Source: Neurospora crassa OR74A (taxonomy: Eukaryota; Ascomycota; Sordariomycetes; Sordariales; Sordariaceae). From it: a DNA stretch of 64,000 nucleotides. The stretch is taken from positions 2,108,001-2,172,000 of the forward strand of contig NC_026506.1 in assembly GCF_000182925.2 (NCBI RefSeq). The letters are read 5' to 3'. The notes under the pieces were generated by a model. It saw only the letters and a list, made by a program, of their open reading frames with translations, was not told where the DNA came from and did no database searches. The position numbers were made by a program, and so were the translations under genes. This document shows, one piece after another, positions 22,475 through 34,313 of the stretch. The stretch's first letter is position 1. Every line of letters begins with the position of its first letter.

Positions 22475-25400
22475 GGCCGCTGTGGACTTGGATTTGGTGT
22501 GCGCTGGCGCTCAGCGGCCCCGATGCGAAAAGTCGATAACGTCAATCGATGTCAGAAGTACATCGGGCCTCTAAAGGCCATTGACCGCCCGCTTGGGAGA
22601 CAATGGCACAGTCCTCCCCCTATGTTATGCGCCTCGCCGTGAGATGGAAAGGAGTGTCGTTGAATTATAAGGCGGTAGAGCGGTAGCGAGGCAACTGGGA
22701 GCGAGGTAGGTGAGTGGAGTAGACTGGGTGAGCTTCGTTTCCGACGGCAGTGCCTCTGGCTGAGTAAAGTGGTGAAATCGCCAAGAGAGAGCATGAAATG
22801 GAAGGTCCGGATTCAATGAATGCTGGGAGAGGAAGGATCGGGCTGCGGAAACTGGGGGTTGCACGGATCGGGAAGGCGCAAAACAGACTGAAAATTGCGA
22901 TGTGGCCGAATTGCGCTGCAGAATGGATCATTCCCGTCCTCCCTCTGCTTTTTGGCCGGTTGTGTGTCCAAGGAAAAGGATGAGATCAAGCAAGAGAAAA
23001 CCAGCTCCACGTTGTGGAAAGGGTGGAAAGAGAGAAAGACAGACCAAACGGCACAACCCCCCCGGGTCTGAACAATTCAGGAACAAGTGTTGTTAGGGAG
23101 GGTTGCACTCCTTGTGGCTCCATTTGAGGTTGCAGCGGTGCCGTTCCTGGCGGGCTGGGGGGGGTCCGGCCGCCAAGCCTTTTTTGTTCTTCTCTCCAGT
23201 CCCCGAGGGGAAGGGGCTTGGCGAGATGAACCGGCCGCTCCCTCTTGCCAGTCAAGAACCCCAGAGTAACAAAAGTCCATTGAGTTTAGCTTGGCGGCAC
23301 TTGAAGGTTGAAGATGATGGGCGGAAGGGGCGCCGAGCTGCACATCCATTGCAAGGTATTGATGCATGCCAGCATCGGCTGGACTTGTCAGCTGGGCTTC
23401 GTGTTGAAACCGGTGCTTTGGGTGACATTCAAACGGACATGTACACTATGTATAGAGAATCCCGCCATATGATGTGGGTAGATACCTACACTACCAGGGC
23501 TTGGAAAGATGGATAAAATTAAATCAGTGAACCGTTCAAGCGACTTCGTGATGGCCGAAGATCGTCGAGATTTCCCATTGTACACTACCTACGCTAGCGG
23601 GCAATGTCCGTGGAATTAGTCGGTTGTTGGTGTGTGCTTCCATTCCCTTCGTGCTTCCCGTGTCCTGGCTATGCCATGAAATGCCAAGCCCCATTGGCTC
23701 CGTTTTGGCTTTCCGCTTCTCGACATCGATTTGATGTTTCAATGTGGCTAGACCCACTCCACTTCTTTAGCGCCATATTTGTGGGTTCAGAAACATGCTC
23801 TCGGTGGAGTCCTTTTCAAGCACAACACAACTTGACCCAGCGCCAAAACCGCAGTTCCGCCTGTCAAAGTGTCGAGTCAAGGTGTGGACTGAATGACACC
23901 TAACAACAACAACTTCTTGTCGCAATCATCCTTTCCAACTTGGTGGCGCACTTCCTTGTTTGGCTCGAGCCTTACTTGACTTGGGCAAGCTGGAGATCCA
24001 AGAGGACAAGATCATGATATAAACTTATACATATGTCCCGTCCATTCCAACGCCGGTCTTCCGGTCTAGGTGACACGAGAGCTCACCGGGCTTCCCAGCC
24101 GGTACACCCGGAGGTCTGGGCACTTGACCATGAAGAGACTTGGAAGAATACTATGTATTAAACTGGGAGACGACCCTGCTTGGTACCGATATATGTCTCT
24201 GGGATCTCTTCTTTGCCCACACATGACCATGACTGGTTCAAAAGTCTGGCCAGTGACGGCAGAGTCGGGCCCGTTGTTACGGTCCTACAGACTGCCGAAC
24301 CGCACCCCAGGTTGATATTCCTTTGGTCAGTGGCAATCTGTTCGGCTATTTTGCCTGTCACCCACGCAAGTTGGGCTTACTTGGTGCAAATACCACACAT
24401 TCGTTCTCTCTGCTGTAAGTAAAGACTTCTCCACTTATTCTCAAGCCTTTCGTGTTTCAGAGTTCAAGGGGTTTCGAGTCCCTCAACTAACGAACTAGAG
24501 CAGAAAGATGAGAGCCAAACGAAGCCGGCTCTCTTGTCCGCCTCAAGTTCCATCAGAATTCATGACCTATGTCCCGGCCCATTGAGCTTGCGCTACCTGT
24601 GATTAAACAGCTAGCACTCTAACCAAGGCGCCGACTCTTTAGCTTAACTGCAAGTGTGTGTGATTCACCACCGCCAAGGAAAGAAAGACGAGGCGAAGGT
24701 CGATAATAAGAATGGATCAAGGGAAAACTGAGCGCTTTGCTAAGCCATGTTGTCCTGACATGACCGTAGCTCGCTCATCACGTCATGCCCCATACTCCAT
24801 CCCGCAACGACAAAAAATAACACACTCCTAGAGATTTCACGCAAAACTGCTCTCTGTGTCAACAGGTACGCCAGCCACCACTCAGCTTGAACAAGGAAGC
24901 AGAGTATGTAGCAGCATGTTACACACAAAAACCTCGAAGGCGGGCGAGTCTCTAATTGGGTGCCAGCAACCTGGATTGTAGCTGCCCGTCTGGCCGGTTG
25001 GTTTGGCCTCTAGGGCCCTCGTTCTCCCACCTCTTCTCCATCGATCCTCTATGGTTTCTCGTATGCACAGCTTTCGGCGCTTGAGGCTTGTGTCTATGAG
25101 CACGTCCTTGAGAAATAGGCGGGCAAGCGGGGCAAAAGTGTTGACACTTGGATGTATGCCCATCCGGTTGGAATCCTGCATCTCCAGTCAGCGGCCTTGG
25201 GAATAGGCGCTCGCCCTTACAGATAAGTTCCGCCATGATTCCAGTCAAAGCATCAGTTTGCTACCTACGCCATAGAGATGGGCAGTGCAAGTTTGGGATG
25301 ATGCTGAAAGAGTGGCTGTCACAGCCATCCTTCTTGGTCATGAAGCGAGTAAAACAATCAAAACAAGAAGACCTTTTCGACTGACCCCGATTGCTGTCTC

Positions 25401-26916
25401 ACCAATTCATCGGGTGGCTCGCCCGAATTGACTTGTTCGGTTAGGTTCTGGAAGCCTTCTGGAAGTGCACCTTGAGACCGATATGGGTAAGCAATACGAT
25501 GCCCCTCAGCTTGAATCGACAGCCTCAACATTTCAGTTCAGAATTTACGTGGTAAGATTACCTGAAGCATCTGACTAACTGTCCACGCTTCGTCTTTCCT
25601 CGGATTGATAGAAAAAAAATCATTCATCTAGGTATTCTTTTGACGGGGTCCTGATTACCCCGCGAGTACAGCCAAAAAAGGGATCTGACATGAGTTCACA
25701 GGCATCCAGGCAGGCACCGGAAGAAAAAAAAAGAGAGAGAAAAAGAAGAGGAAGGAAAGCATGCATACGGGTAATCGCATCTTGACCGCCAAGCTTGTGA
25801 TCAGAACGAATGCACCCACCCTTTAAGCCGCTCTACGTCTGTTATCAGATAGGTTCCAGGACGACCGCGCACCTTTTCCTGCCTTCCAAGTTCTTCATTA
25901 AAGCAGATGGTATCAAAGCGAGTGAATGTCATGCTTTTTGTGTTTTATTTTCCGACATGCGCCATGTCGTCCGGATGGTGTTGCCAGTGTCTTGATATTG
26001 GAACCTGGCACGGTGAGCGCCGGCTTAAGGCCTGGCTTCAATCCAGCTCGCTGCCCAGCACGCCTGACTGAGGAGTACTCTCTTCCCTTGCAACACCCTC
26101 ACAACACCATCCCGATCCTGCCGCCATCCACGGGAGTGGACATCACCAACTAGACATTTCCCAACGGCGACGAACCAGATGGCCGATGACGAACCACACA
26201 TACAACTTGAAAGCCCAGTCTAGTCCCGTTCCCTGAGGGCCAGGAGCTGTACGACCTGCACAAATGCAGGTATTTCCAACAACACCCCTTGACGTTGACG
26301 CTGGTCTGTCTTTCGGTCTCCGTCTCCATCATCACCATGCCTCCGTTGTAGGAAACATGCAGATGAACGGGCAGGCAGGCAGAAAACACACCATTCCTCC
26401 CAGTCGGGCAAGGCCTGCTGCTTTCCAAATGACGCTATATACAAGGGCAAGGCTGTAAGACAATTTCGTCATGACTCGAATGTGGGCGCGGTGGTTTCGG
26501 TTGATTGCTCCGTCACGGGAGGTGTCTTCCAAGGGGGCACTCGTGCAATAGTCCGGTCCATGTTTGTGTTTGAATATTTACCTCCATCCCCAGCTATCTT
26601 ACACTGCTCTTCTTGACCTTTCTCTTCACATTCAACAAGCTTGTCATTGTCGGTTGTGTCGTTGAGGTTTTCTATTCTGCTCTTCATTCGATCATCAAAG
26701 CTTCGTAGGGAAATTGGCCCTGTGTCTCATTTCTGAGACTGATTTTGTTCGAACGAACACAGGTACCTGACCCTAAAGCCAACACTTCTCACCAGAACTG
26801 GACGCCCTCCTTCGCCATTACAAAGAAGCACATAACATCCAGCTGCGCTTGATTCTTTTTTCTCGCTGCCACATATTATACTTAAATCTTCTTCACACCC
26901 AAAACCGATCAAAAAA
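22475..26916. other. Gene desert, 4.4 kb
   Basis: This holds the promoter of the membrane-protein gene (left) and the leader of the polyQ protein gene (right). I find no convincing reading frame, no splice-linked exons and no complete RNA gene on either strand. A degenerate tRNA-like A-box patch is present on the minus strand near 24580-24640. Base composition is mixed, without the extreme TA enrichment of RIP-mutated DNA. A polyadenylated noncoding transcript cannot be excluded. Confidence 0.4.
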
Positions 26917-27858
26917 ATGTCATTCCGACCTTCAAGCCGCACTTCTGCCTCCTCCACATCCTCCGGCTCCTCCATCCGCACCTGCCGCGAAAAGCGTCTT
27001 CCCGATTCCGCAGCTGTCGGTGCGCTCGTCTACTTTTGCGGTCGAAATCCGCGTAAGGTCAAAGCCGTGCGTGTTTACGAGACAACGTACCTCGATAACG
27101 ACACATCGGATGATCTGGATTGCGAGATGAGGAGCAGCGTCAGTAGTTCCAAACGCTCTAGACGATCGGGGCCCTCGTGGGTCAGTAGCGACAGTAACTG
27201 TGGAAGAGTCAAGCAGGAGTTTTACTTTGTTGAGTCAAGGACTGGTGGCTATGGGTCTGGTGCTGGTTACAAAGGGGGAGAGCAGCAGCAGCAGCAGCAG
27301 CAGCAGCAACCAGCGCAGGTAGCAGCGGCAAGGCAATGGAAGCCGCCCAAGAGTGGGAGTGAGAGGGAATTCCATTCCTCGAAACGCTCGAGTAAGAGCG
27401 GTGGTAGCCACAAACACAGTCATGGACATGGACACCGGGGGCGACAGGGACCGCCGAGTGCTACATCAGAAGAAGAAGACGAGGGGAAATATGATGAAGA
27501 AGAAACGGACGACGGAAGTCGAAGTGTTTTCGGCGAATTCAATTATCAAGGAGGAGGCCCCGGAGGCCCTGGTGCTAGCGCAAGTCCATTCCCACTTGGT
27601 CCTCCGGGTATGGTGCCCCCTCCTCCTACTTCTTGTCCTCCCAATGGTGGGTTACCAGGGTACCATCAACAGCAACCGATGTACAATATGGGTGGTCCTC
27701 CGCCACCGATGCCACCCATGACACCACATGGACACAGGAGCTTCCATCATCATCCGAATATTCTAACAGCGGGAACTCGTCCTCCGATGATGTCAGGTAG
27801 TGATGGAGGAAGAAGAGGAAGAGGGGGTCATTTCCAGCAGGACGGAAATGGGATTTAG
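26917..27858 (+). CDS. Unrecognised low-complexity protein with a polyglutamine tract
   Basis: A single frame of 313 residues with start context AAAAAAATGTC and stop TAG. The N-terminal ~95 residues are the only part that looks folded: LPDSAAVGALVYFCGRN, then PRKVKAVRVYETTYLDND and VKQEFYFVESR. The rest is low complexity: nine Gln (residues 123-131, from 27283), a Ser/Lys/His-rich basic stretch (HSSKRSSKSGGSHKHSHGHGHRG), an acidic block (SEEEDEGKYDEEETDDGSRS) and a Gly/Pro/Met-rich C-terminus (PPGMVPPPPTSCPPNGG, GPPPPMPPMTPHG). I recognise no domain. The mix of basic, polyQ and PG-rich parts would fit an RNA-associated or condensate-forming protein, but this is only inference. Absence of stops over 940 bases and the strong composition bias support a real gene. 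Confidence 0.65.
   Translation: MSFRPSSRTSASSTSSGSSIRTCREKRLPDSAAVGALVYFCGRNPRKVKAVRVYETTYLDNDTSDDLDCEMRSSVSSSKRSRRSGPSWVSSDSNCGRVKQEFYFVESRTGGYGSGAGYKGGEQQQQQQQQQPAQVAAARQWKPPKSGSEREFHSSKRSSKSGGSHKHSHGHGHRGRQGPPSATSEEEDEGKYDEEETDDGSRSVFGEFNYQGGGPGGPGASASPFPLGPPGMVPPPPTSCPPNGGLPGYHQQQPMYNMGGPPPPMPPMTPHGHRSFHHHPNILTAGTRPPMMSGSDGGRRGRGGHFQQDGNGI
27283..27309 (+). repeat. CAG trinucleotide repeat (polyQ)
   Basis: Eight CAG codons and a CAA encode nine glutamines in the unrecognised protein. This is a typical length-variable microsatellite. Confidence 0.9.
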
Positions 27859-30800
27859 GTGTTCATGCCTGAGTGAACACTGACATTGCAATGATTAATA
27901 GGCCAACAATGGGAAACATGGATGGAAAGGCGAGGTTGACTGCTGGTTGAGTAGGATGTGTGGTTTTACTTTTGCTGAAAACGAGTCACACTGTAGGATT
28001 GAAAAGAGAAATTGGAAATTACTATATATGCGGTCAGGACTCGCTACGAGAGCTGTATACTTGTATATAGAAGAAATTCTGTGTTCAAATTTGTTGTTAC
28101 CGAATTACCACACGCCAGAGTCAAGATTTCCCGGTAAACAAAACTGATTACTTAATTAACTAAGTAAAATATCAACAATCAACCAATTACTTTTCTTTGT
28201 CTTTGTTTTCTTTTCACTTGACATACATCTTCATGTTTTTGGCAAATGTCAACTACTTTCTTTGTTTGCTCTGATTAACTGCCGACTCTACGGAAGATTC
28301 TCATTCTCATTTAATTTTGTTGATGTATTAAATGGTTTAACGATGGAAGGAAACAACCAACTACCTTTTCTGGGAGGAACTTGGCGGTAAGTGAAATATT
28401 CAGCTGAAGCTGTGAGAGAAATCAGGTGAGTATTTTGGAGGATCTTCTGTGTTGATTAGTTGTATTGGCATACAATCCAACCCTGGTTAGTATGTTAGGT
28501 TGGTACAGTAAAGCCAGATCTTAATAGACTCGGAAGAGCGGCCGAGATTCTCGTGGATAGATACTGTGAGCTGGTATCTTGACGTTTTGAAGAGGACGAA
28601 GAGATGGTGCTGTGGCGTTGAGAATCCTCATCATTGTCAGAAGAACCAAGAAGCAAGCAAAATTAGTCCTTTATTGTACGTTAGTGAAATGGGATCTATC
28701 AACGCGATCACGGATGCTACCAAATTGTTTATCAAACGAATATTACGTAGTGTAGACTTAAACATTCAGTGTCACGCATTGCTGGGTCGTACTTGAATGA
28801 GTGACTCGGTGTGACAAGCGGTGTCATCGTGAGGTGTCCATCTGATCAGTGGTGATCCGGGAGTAGTGGTGAAGTGGGGCCGAACTTGACCCAAAAATGC
28901 GGAGGCCGCCAGTTGCACTTGCCGAGGTGACGGGGCCGGCGATGACGGCGAGGATTGCAACTGTACTGCACTGCCGCGGCCGCAAAGGTCGTCCCGAAGC
29001 AGGGTTTATCGTTCATCGGGGACCATATGGGACTCGTTATTGGTCAATGTATAGGGAGGTAAAAAGTGTGGGGTAAGAAGGTAGGTACGCAGTAATAGTA
29101 GCGGCCTCCAAACCCTTGAACGCTTTCGCAAACACCTCGATACCTAATCTCATCCATTCAGCCCTACCACTCAGCGAGATGTGACAAGTCACTAAGGCTG
29201 GTTCGTTCTCTGTGAGATGCAACAGTCTGTTTGGTTCCATGCCTGAACGATGATGCCATTGATGGATGTGCTAGAATACGCGCAGTGTCGGACTCGGCTA
29301 TCAGGAGTTGAAAAAGCAACTCAAGCCACCTCATTTTTAGGTAGCGACTCGGGGATATTATCAAAACGTTCTAGGCCCCGTCAAAGGGTCTCTTTCCGCC
29401 GGTTAAAACAGGTTTGTTAGGGGTTGTCGTCCAGTGGAACAATTCCCGTCGATGTCAGAAAATCAGAAAGACCCATTATGGAGGGCAGGTAAGACAAGGA
29501 CAACCACCTTCCACACATCACATCCCCTCTACCCCACACTATTCTGCCAACCAGCATTTGAATCTTTCAGCCTGTTGCAGAGCTTCACTGCCTCAAACCT
29601 CAAACCGCACTGCCATCCGTTCGTCATACGCTAAGGCACGACACTAGCAGTGGTTGTCACTGTCAACGAATCTCTGTCGTCTCCAGCACCCTACGGACAT
29701 ACGCCGCCCCCCAGCAGATGGATTGACTGGGGACTGCCCGGGAGGTTGGGTTCGATCTTGCATGACCCTTCAAAGAAACGAGTAACGGCGTGGGAGTCCA
29801 CTCTGGGTGGGTGGTCAGCAAAGACACCATGTTCCCGAATGAGGACGGCCGCGATTCACAGCCGGGGGGGACAGCTGTCGAGTCGTCAGCTACATTCCGA
29901 ACTTGCACCATGCGTCATGCCGCGGTATCGCCAAGTTTCCAACGTTGACTGTTTCGCTGTCACCGCCGGCCTGCAATTCGTGCGGGTGCTTCTGCCATGC
30001 AGTTTCATCCCGTCTTGCGCTGTAAGGGTTACTGAATGGATGGTTGCATGTGACGATGAATTGAGAGCTGTTGAGGAGTTCCCCTTTCTGACTTTGGAGA
30101 CCCGGCCACCACTGCAGTATCCTTGCAAGGCCAAATCACGGTTGCAAGCCACCTTTCAGTCATGTCCAGTGGCATTGCTTTGCAACTGGTTGTCCTAACC
30201 TACAGCAATACTGCATTGCATGCTGCGTCTCTCTTGGGACCCGGTGCTGACGGGAGCCCTTGCGTTATGCTGATGTGGGCTGCGGCTGATTCTGATTCGC
30301 ACCTTACCCGATACGTGGAGACCAGTTCTTCGCTCTAGTCAACATCATGCTAGACCCTCTCCCAATTTTCTTGACATCACATGCATGGGATGACAAGGGA
30401 CCATGTGTACCCTAATACCTTCACGGCGCGTACACCCTCCTGGCCGTGTTAAGTGGCGGCCCAGGAGATTGTTACTCGGTGTACTTATTTGCCCTCTTTC
30501 TCTGCTCACCTCCTTAAAAGGTACTTCTTTCAGAGGTATTTTAACCCAGCTACTACTATGCTGACTGTATCGCTGCCTGGCGGTTAACGTATCCTTACTC
30601 TCCATGAATCCATACACCAGAGTATATAAGGGCTCAACGCCCGATATTTTCTGCATGTCGACTTGACCATTCATCCCAACCATCCTCCAGTCGGGAGTTC
30701 CGACAGTCTGGAGCCTAAAACCACTCAACCAAACGAAGCCGACATATGAAGTCGATTGACTCTGCCTTTGCTGGAACACCTCGTTCAACTACGCCTCTTC

Positions 30801-31232
30801 AGGGACATTGAAGGGGAACACAAGTTCGGTTACGCCACTCTCTTCGTATTGTACCATTAGGTGTATCCAGTTTGCAACTCGGCGCTCTCACACGCTAAAC
30901 CGAACAATTCTCAAACTCGTCACCGTTAACCTGTTTCTCGTTTCACTACTGGTTGACTGTGTTTAGCCGGCTTGTCCAATTCGGCGCAACGGGCGGGCCT
31001 GTGTCACGCCAAACCAACTTCAAAGAGAACGAGAGGCGGGACTCTTACGGCTACAGATACACATACACCACCTCAAAGGATTCAACAAACCGAAACTGAG
31101 AAGTGACGACAAGCAAACAGATCTGATAATATAAGAGCACCATTCCTTCTTCCGCTGTTTCTTTCCCGGCTCAAATTCCAGACAACATCATCACAGACAG
31201 CGGTCTTCAAACCCGCTGCCCAGAAAACCAAC
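27859..31232. other. Gene desert, 3.4 kb
   Basis: The left part is the 3' side of the polyQ gene, with an AT-rich stretch around 28130-28350. The right part is the promoter and leader of the BCS1-like gene. Open frames at 29650-30198 and 30345-30788 have unbiased composition and no homology I recognise. Nothing else can be supported. Confidence 0.4.
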
Positions 31233-33572
31233 ATGGACACTCTACTTCAACACATGGCCGGGCAAACGGTCTCATGCTCCGATGGTACCTCTTCTACCGT
31301 GTCGAATCCTGCCGCCTCTACTACCGGCGCTCCTGTGACCGGCCAAATGGTCCTCTTGGACATGTTCTTCCCCGGCTTCTCAACATTCTCAGCTTTCGTC
31401 CAAAAGAACCTCAACATCGACCTCAACGTATACATCCCGCTCGTCCTAATATGCGGCGCCCTCACGTTCGCCTGGCAGTATTTTAGCGATTACTGCTGGG
31501 ACCTAATCGACCGTTATATGATGTCAGTCGTGGATGTGCGCACCGACGACGAGATCTACAACATGCTGATGGGCTGGGTGGCCGCGCAAAAGTTTGCCCA
31601 GGGCGCGCGGCGCTTCGTCGTCAACACGAACCTGAACTCGCGCTTCTGGTGGCTGTGGCGGTACGACTACGACGACGAGGCTGAAGACGGGACCGAAGAA
31701 GATGACCATGTCCAGTCCACCAAGGGAGGGAAGAAAGCCTTGGCGTACACGCCCACGTTCGGCAGCCACTGGTTCTGGTATAATGGGCGCCTGCTGTGCT
31801 TTCGCCGGCAGCAGAGCCGCGACATGGCTGGGTATTCTCTCTCCAGCGAGCGGGAGGAGATTTCCATCAAGTGCTTTGGCAGAGATCCTTGGATCCTGAA
31901 GGAGCTGTTGCTAGAGGCCAGAGAGGTGTACATGAAGCGCGACGAGGCCAAGACGCTCATTTACCGCGGAACGGCTAAAGGATCGGGTAGTGAACCCACC
32001 TGGCAGCGATGCATGGCGCGCACCTCGCGCCCTTTTTCCACCGTCATCCTGAACGAGAAGGTCAAGAAAGATCTGATTGATGATGTGACGGATTACCTCA
32101 ACCCGGCAACGCGCAGATGGTACGCCAACCGTGGGATTCCCTACCGCAGGGGCTACCTCCTCCATGGACCTCCTGGCACGGGCAAGTCTTCGTTGAGTTT
32201 GGCGCTAGCCGGATTTTTCAAGATGAGAATTTACATCGTTAGCCTGTCGTCCATCGCCGCCAATGAGGAGAACCTCGCGTCTCTCTTCTCCGAGCTTCCA
32301 CGTCGGTGCGTTGTTTTGCTGGAGGATATCGACACGGCCGGCCTTACCCATACACGCGAAGATGGCAAGGGTGCGGCCATCGATGGCGGCAGCGATGACA
32401 TGGTTCCCGGTCAAATCACCGCAGGAGATGGTACAGCCACCACCCCCACCCCAAGCGGCCGCCTCTCCCTCTCGGGCCTCCTCAATATCTTGGATGGCGT
32501 CGCCTCACAGGAGGGCCGCGTTCTCATCATGACCACCAACCACCTCAAGAAGCTAGACAAGGCCCTGATCCGGCCGGGGCGAGTCGACATGATCGTTGAG
32601 TTTGGGCGTGCAGATAAGGAGATGACGGCGGCCATTTTCCGGGCAATATTTGCCCCGCTTGAAGGCGACGATGTTGACACACCCTCTGATGCCGATTCCA
32701 AGGACCTTTTCAAAACCCCATCTACTTCAACAAGCCCAGCAGGAGCAGCAGCAGCAGCAGCAGCCGAAGCGCGGCGCGAACTCGCTCGCAACGAAGCCAC
32801 TCTCAAAGTAGTCGAGTTGGCCGACCAGTTCGCGGACAAGATCCCCGCGCACGAGTTCAGTCCCGCCGAGATCCAGGGGTTTTTGTTGAAACACAAGCGG
32901 AACGCAACCGCGGCAGTGGAGGGGGCAGAACAGTGGGTTGTGGACGCACGAAAGGAGAAGATGGAGAAGGACTTGAGGGAGGCGAGGGAACGGAGGGAGA
33001 AGGAGGAGAAAGCAGAGGCTGAGAAGAAGGGAACGAAAAAGGAGGAGAAGGGTGGGAAAGATAAAACGGAAACCAAAAAGTCAAAAAAGAGCAGTAAACA
33101 CAACAAAGTAACCTCCAAGAAGTCCTCGTCCAAAAAGTCAACAATGAAAGCAGCAATCAGTGACGCTGACTTCTCCGACAATTCTTCGTCATCATCGTCA
33201 TCATCATCATCATCATCATCATCATCAACCAAATCCTCTTCATCCGAATCTGAATCCGAGTCTGAACCAGAACGTTTCAAGGAGAAGAAGTCCAAGAGGA
33301 AACACTCGAAGAAGGAAAAGACCGACATCACTGCACCTCCACCTCTTCTGGTTAAGGAGGATACCATCAGGGTTCAAGTTGTTCCCGTCCAGCAAAAGGT
33401 TCAGACCATCGCCAGCCACATCGCGCCGGGGGCAGAGAAAACGGACGGTCTTGCCAAGGCAGTTGTGGCAGTGGAGGATATACTCGTTCCCCAGATCTCG
33501 GTAATAGCAGCAAACGAAACGAGGTCGACGGGGTCGGAGGATGGAAAAGACTCTGGGTATGGAACGCCTTAG
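31233..33572 (+). CDS. BCS1-like AAA+ ATPase with a long charged C-terminal tail
   Basis: An intronless frame of 779 residues, start CCAACATGGAC. After an N-terminal hydrophobic segment (YIPLVLICGALTFAWQYF, about residues 69-86) comes the BCS1 N-terminal domain with DEIYNMLMGWVAAQKFAQGA and FGRDPWILKELLLEAR. The AAA domain has the family lead-in RRWYANRGIPYRRGYLLHG, Walker A GPPGTGKS (residues 312-319), Walker B VVLLEDID (E364), the LSGLLNILDGV helix, sensor MTTNHLKKLDKALIRPGRVD with the arginine finger, and no lid beyond about residue 575. The last ~200 residues are K/E-rich helix-like sequence, then K/S repeats and a 15-residue serine run. Bcs1 inserts the Rieske protein in mitochondrial complex III. 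This tail is absent from true Bcs1, so it is probably one of the fungal BCS1-like paralogues of unknown substrate. Confidence 0.93.
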   Translation: MDTLLQHMAGQTVSCSDGTSSTVSNPAASTTGAPVTGQMVLLDMFFPGFSTFSAFVQKNLNIDLNVYIPLVLICGALTFAWQYFSDYCWDLIDRYMMSVVDVRTDDEIYNMLMGWVAAQKFAQGARRFVVNTNLNSRFWWLWRYDYDDEAEDGTEEDDHVQSTKGGKKALAYTPTFGSHWFWYNGRLLCFRRQQSRDMAGYSLSSEREEISIKCFGRDPWILKELLLEAREVYMKRDEAKTLIYRGTAKGSGSEPTWQRCMARTSRPFSTVILNEKVKKDLIDDVTDYLNPATRRWYANRGIPYRRGYLLHGPPGTGKSSLSLALAGFFKMRIYIVSLSSIAANEENLASLFSELPRRCVVLLEDIDTAGLTHTREDGKGAAIDGGSDDMVPGQITAGDGTATTPTPSGRLSLSGLLNILDGVASQEGRVLIMTTNHLKKLDKALIRPGRVDMIVEFGRADKEMTAAIFRAIFAPLEGDDVDTPSDADSKDLFKTPSTSTSPAGAAAAAAAEARRELARNEATLKVVELADQFADKIPAHEFSPAEIQGFLLKHKRNATAAVEGAEQWVVDARKEKMEKDLREARERREKEEKAEAEKKGTKKEEKGGKDKTETKKSKKSSKHNKVTSKKSSSKKSTMKAAISDADFSDNSSSSSSSSSSSSSSSTKSSSSESESESEPERFKEKKSKRKHSKKEKTDITAPPPLLVKEDTIRVQVVPVQQKVQTIASHIAPGAEKTDGLAKAVVAVEDILVPQISVIAANETRSTGSEDGKDSGYGTP
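33183..33227 (+). repeat. TCA-type trinucleotide repeat (polyserine)
   Basis: Fifteen in-frame serine codons, mostly TCA, encode residues 651-665 of the BCS1-like protein. This is a likely length-variable microsatellite. Confidence 0.9.
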
Positions 33573-34313
33573 TGGTTGCCGGGCTCCTGGCTCCTGAAGA
33601 AGAAGGCGTTGCTGGTTAGTACACTTGGGGCGTCTGTGTACCTTTCGACCCGGGTTTTAGACGATTCGTCATGACACTGGATACAAAGAGGGTGGTAAAA
33701 TAGGATAATACAGATGTACGGCTGGCTTGGAGTTTTAGTTTACTTGAATTGGATGAAAGTAACGAACAATTCTCAATACATGCCTGTGCTTGGTGCCTTT
33801 TTTTCTCTCTTTTTTCAGAAATCATTAACCATAGGTCCACTACATCAACATGCGTGCAAACGTCTTCAATAATGAGCTTGACCAAATTATATCATGTACC
33901 ATGTATATTCACATAAAATCCCCGGTCCTCATGAGCCATCAACCGGCCCATGATCGCCGATGAGTATTAGTATAAGGTGTATGTGTAATATGTAAGAAGA
34001 ATCGCAAAGCTTTCTTGCCCTTAAGCCTTTGCTTGTTTTCTTCCTGTCTTTCCCTTTATTTCCCTTTCCTTCCCAAATCTCTCTTTCTAGAGCCCGTTTG
34101 GATATCATACCAGCAACCCCTTTGCCTGAACCTTCCCAGTTCTAGCAGTTAGACATCCGGACTTCTGGTTTCACTTGCTCCATAAAGTCATGACAAAGTG
34201 TACGTGAAATCGTCGTCGTCTCCAACTCTCAATGCCTGACCCCCCGCCATCCTTATTAGTGTATAGTGGTATAATGCGAATTCCTCCCTTCCTTTTTCCT
34301 TAGTGAAGGACGT
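33573..34313. other. Convergent 3' region
   Basis: About 740 bases between the stop codons of the BCS1-like ATPase and HMG-CoA synthase. T/C-rich with many ATG/TAT-rich patches, as in fungal 3' UTRs. No gene is seen. Confidence 0.5.

Noticed and set aside
24570-24650. Minus-strand A-box-like GCCTTGGTTAGAGTGC
   Set aside because: There is no B-box (GTTCGA) at the proper distance and the anticodon stem is irregular.
28130-28350. AT-rich stretch as possible RIP-mutated DNA
   Set aside because: It is short, not repeated elsewhere in the window and carries no trace of a transposon reading frame.
29650-30198. 182-codon frame in the 3.4 kb desert
   Set aside because: It begins at GTG, has unbiased codons and no recognisable domain.
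32411-33367. 318-codon frame antisense to the BCS1-like ATPase
   Set aside because: It reads D/S/F-rich sequence complementary to the K/S repeats; the plus-strand AAA motifs are decisive.
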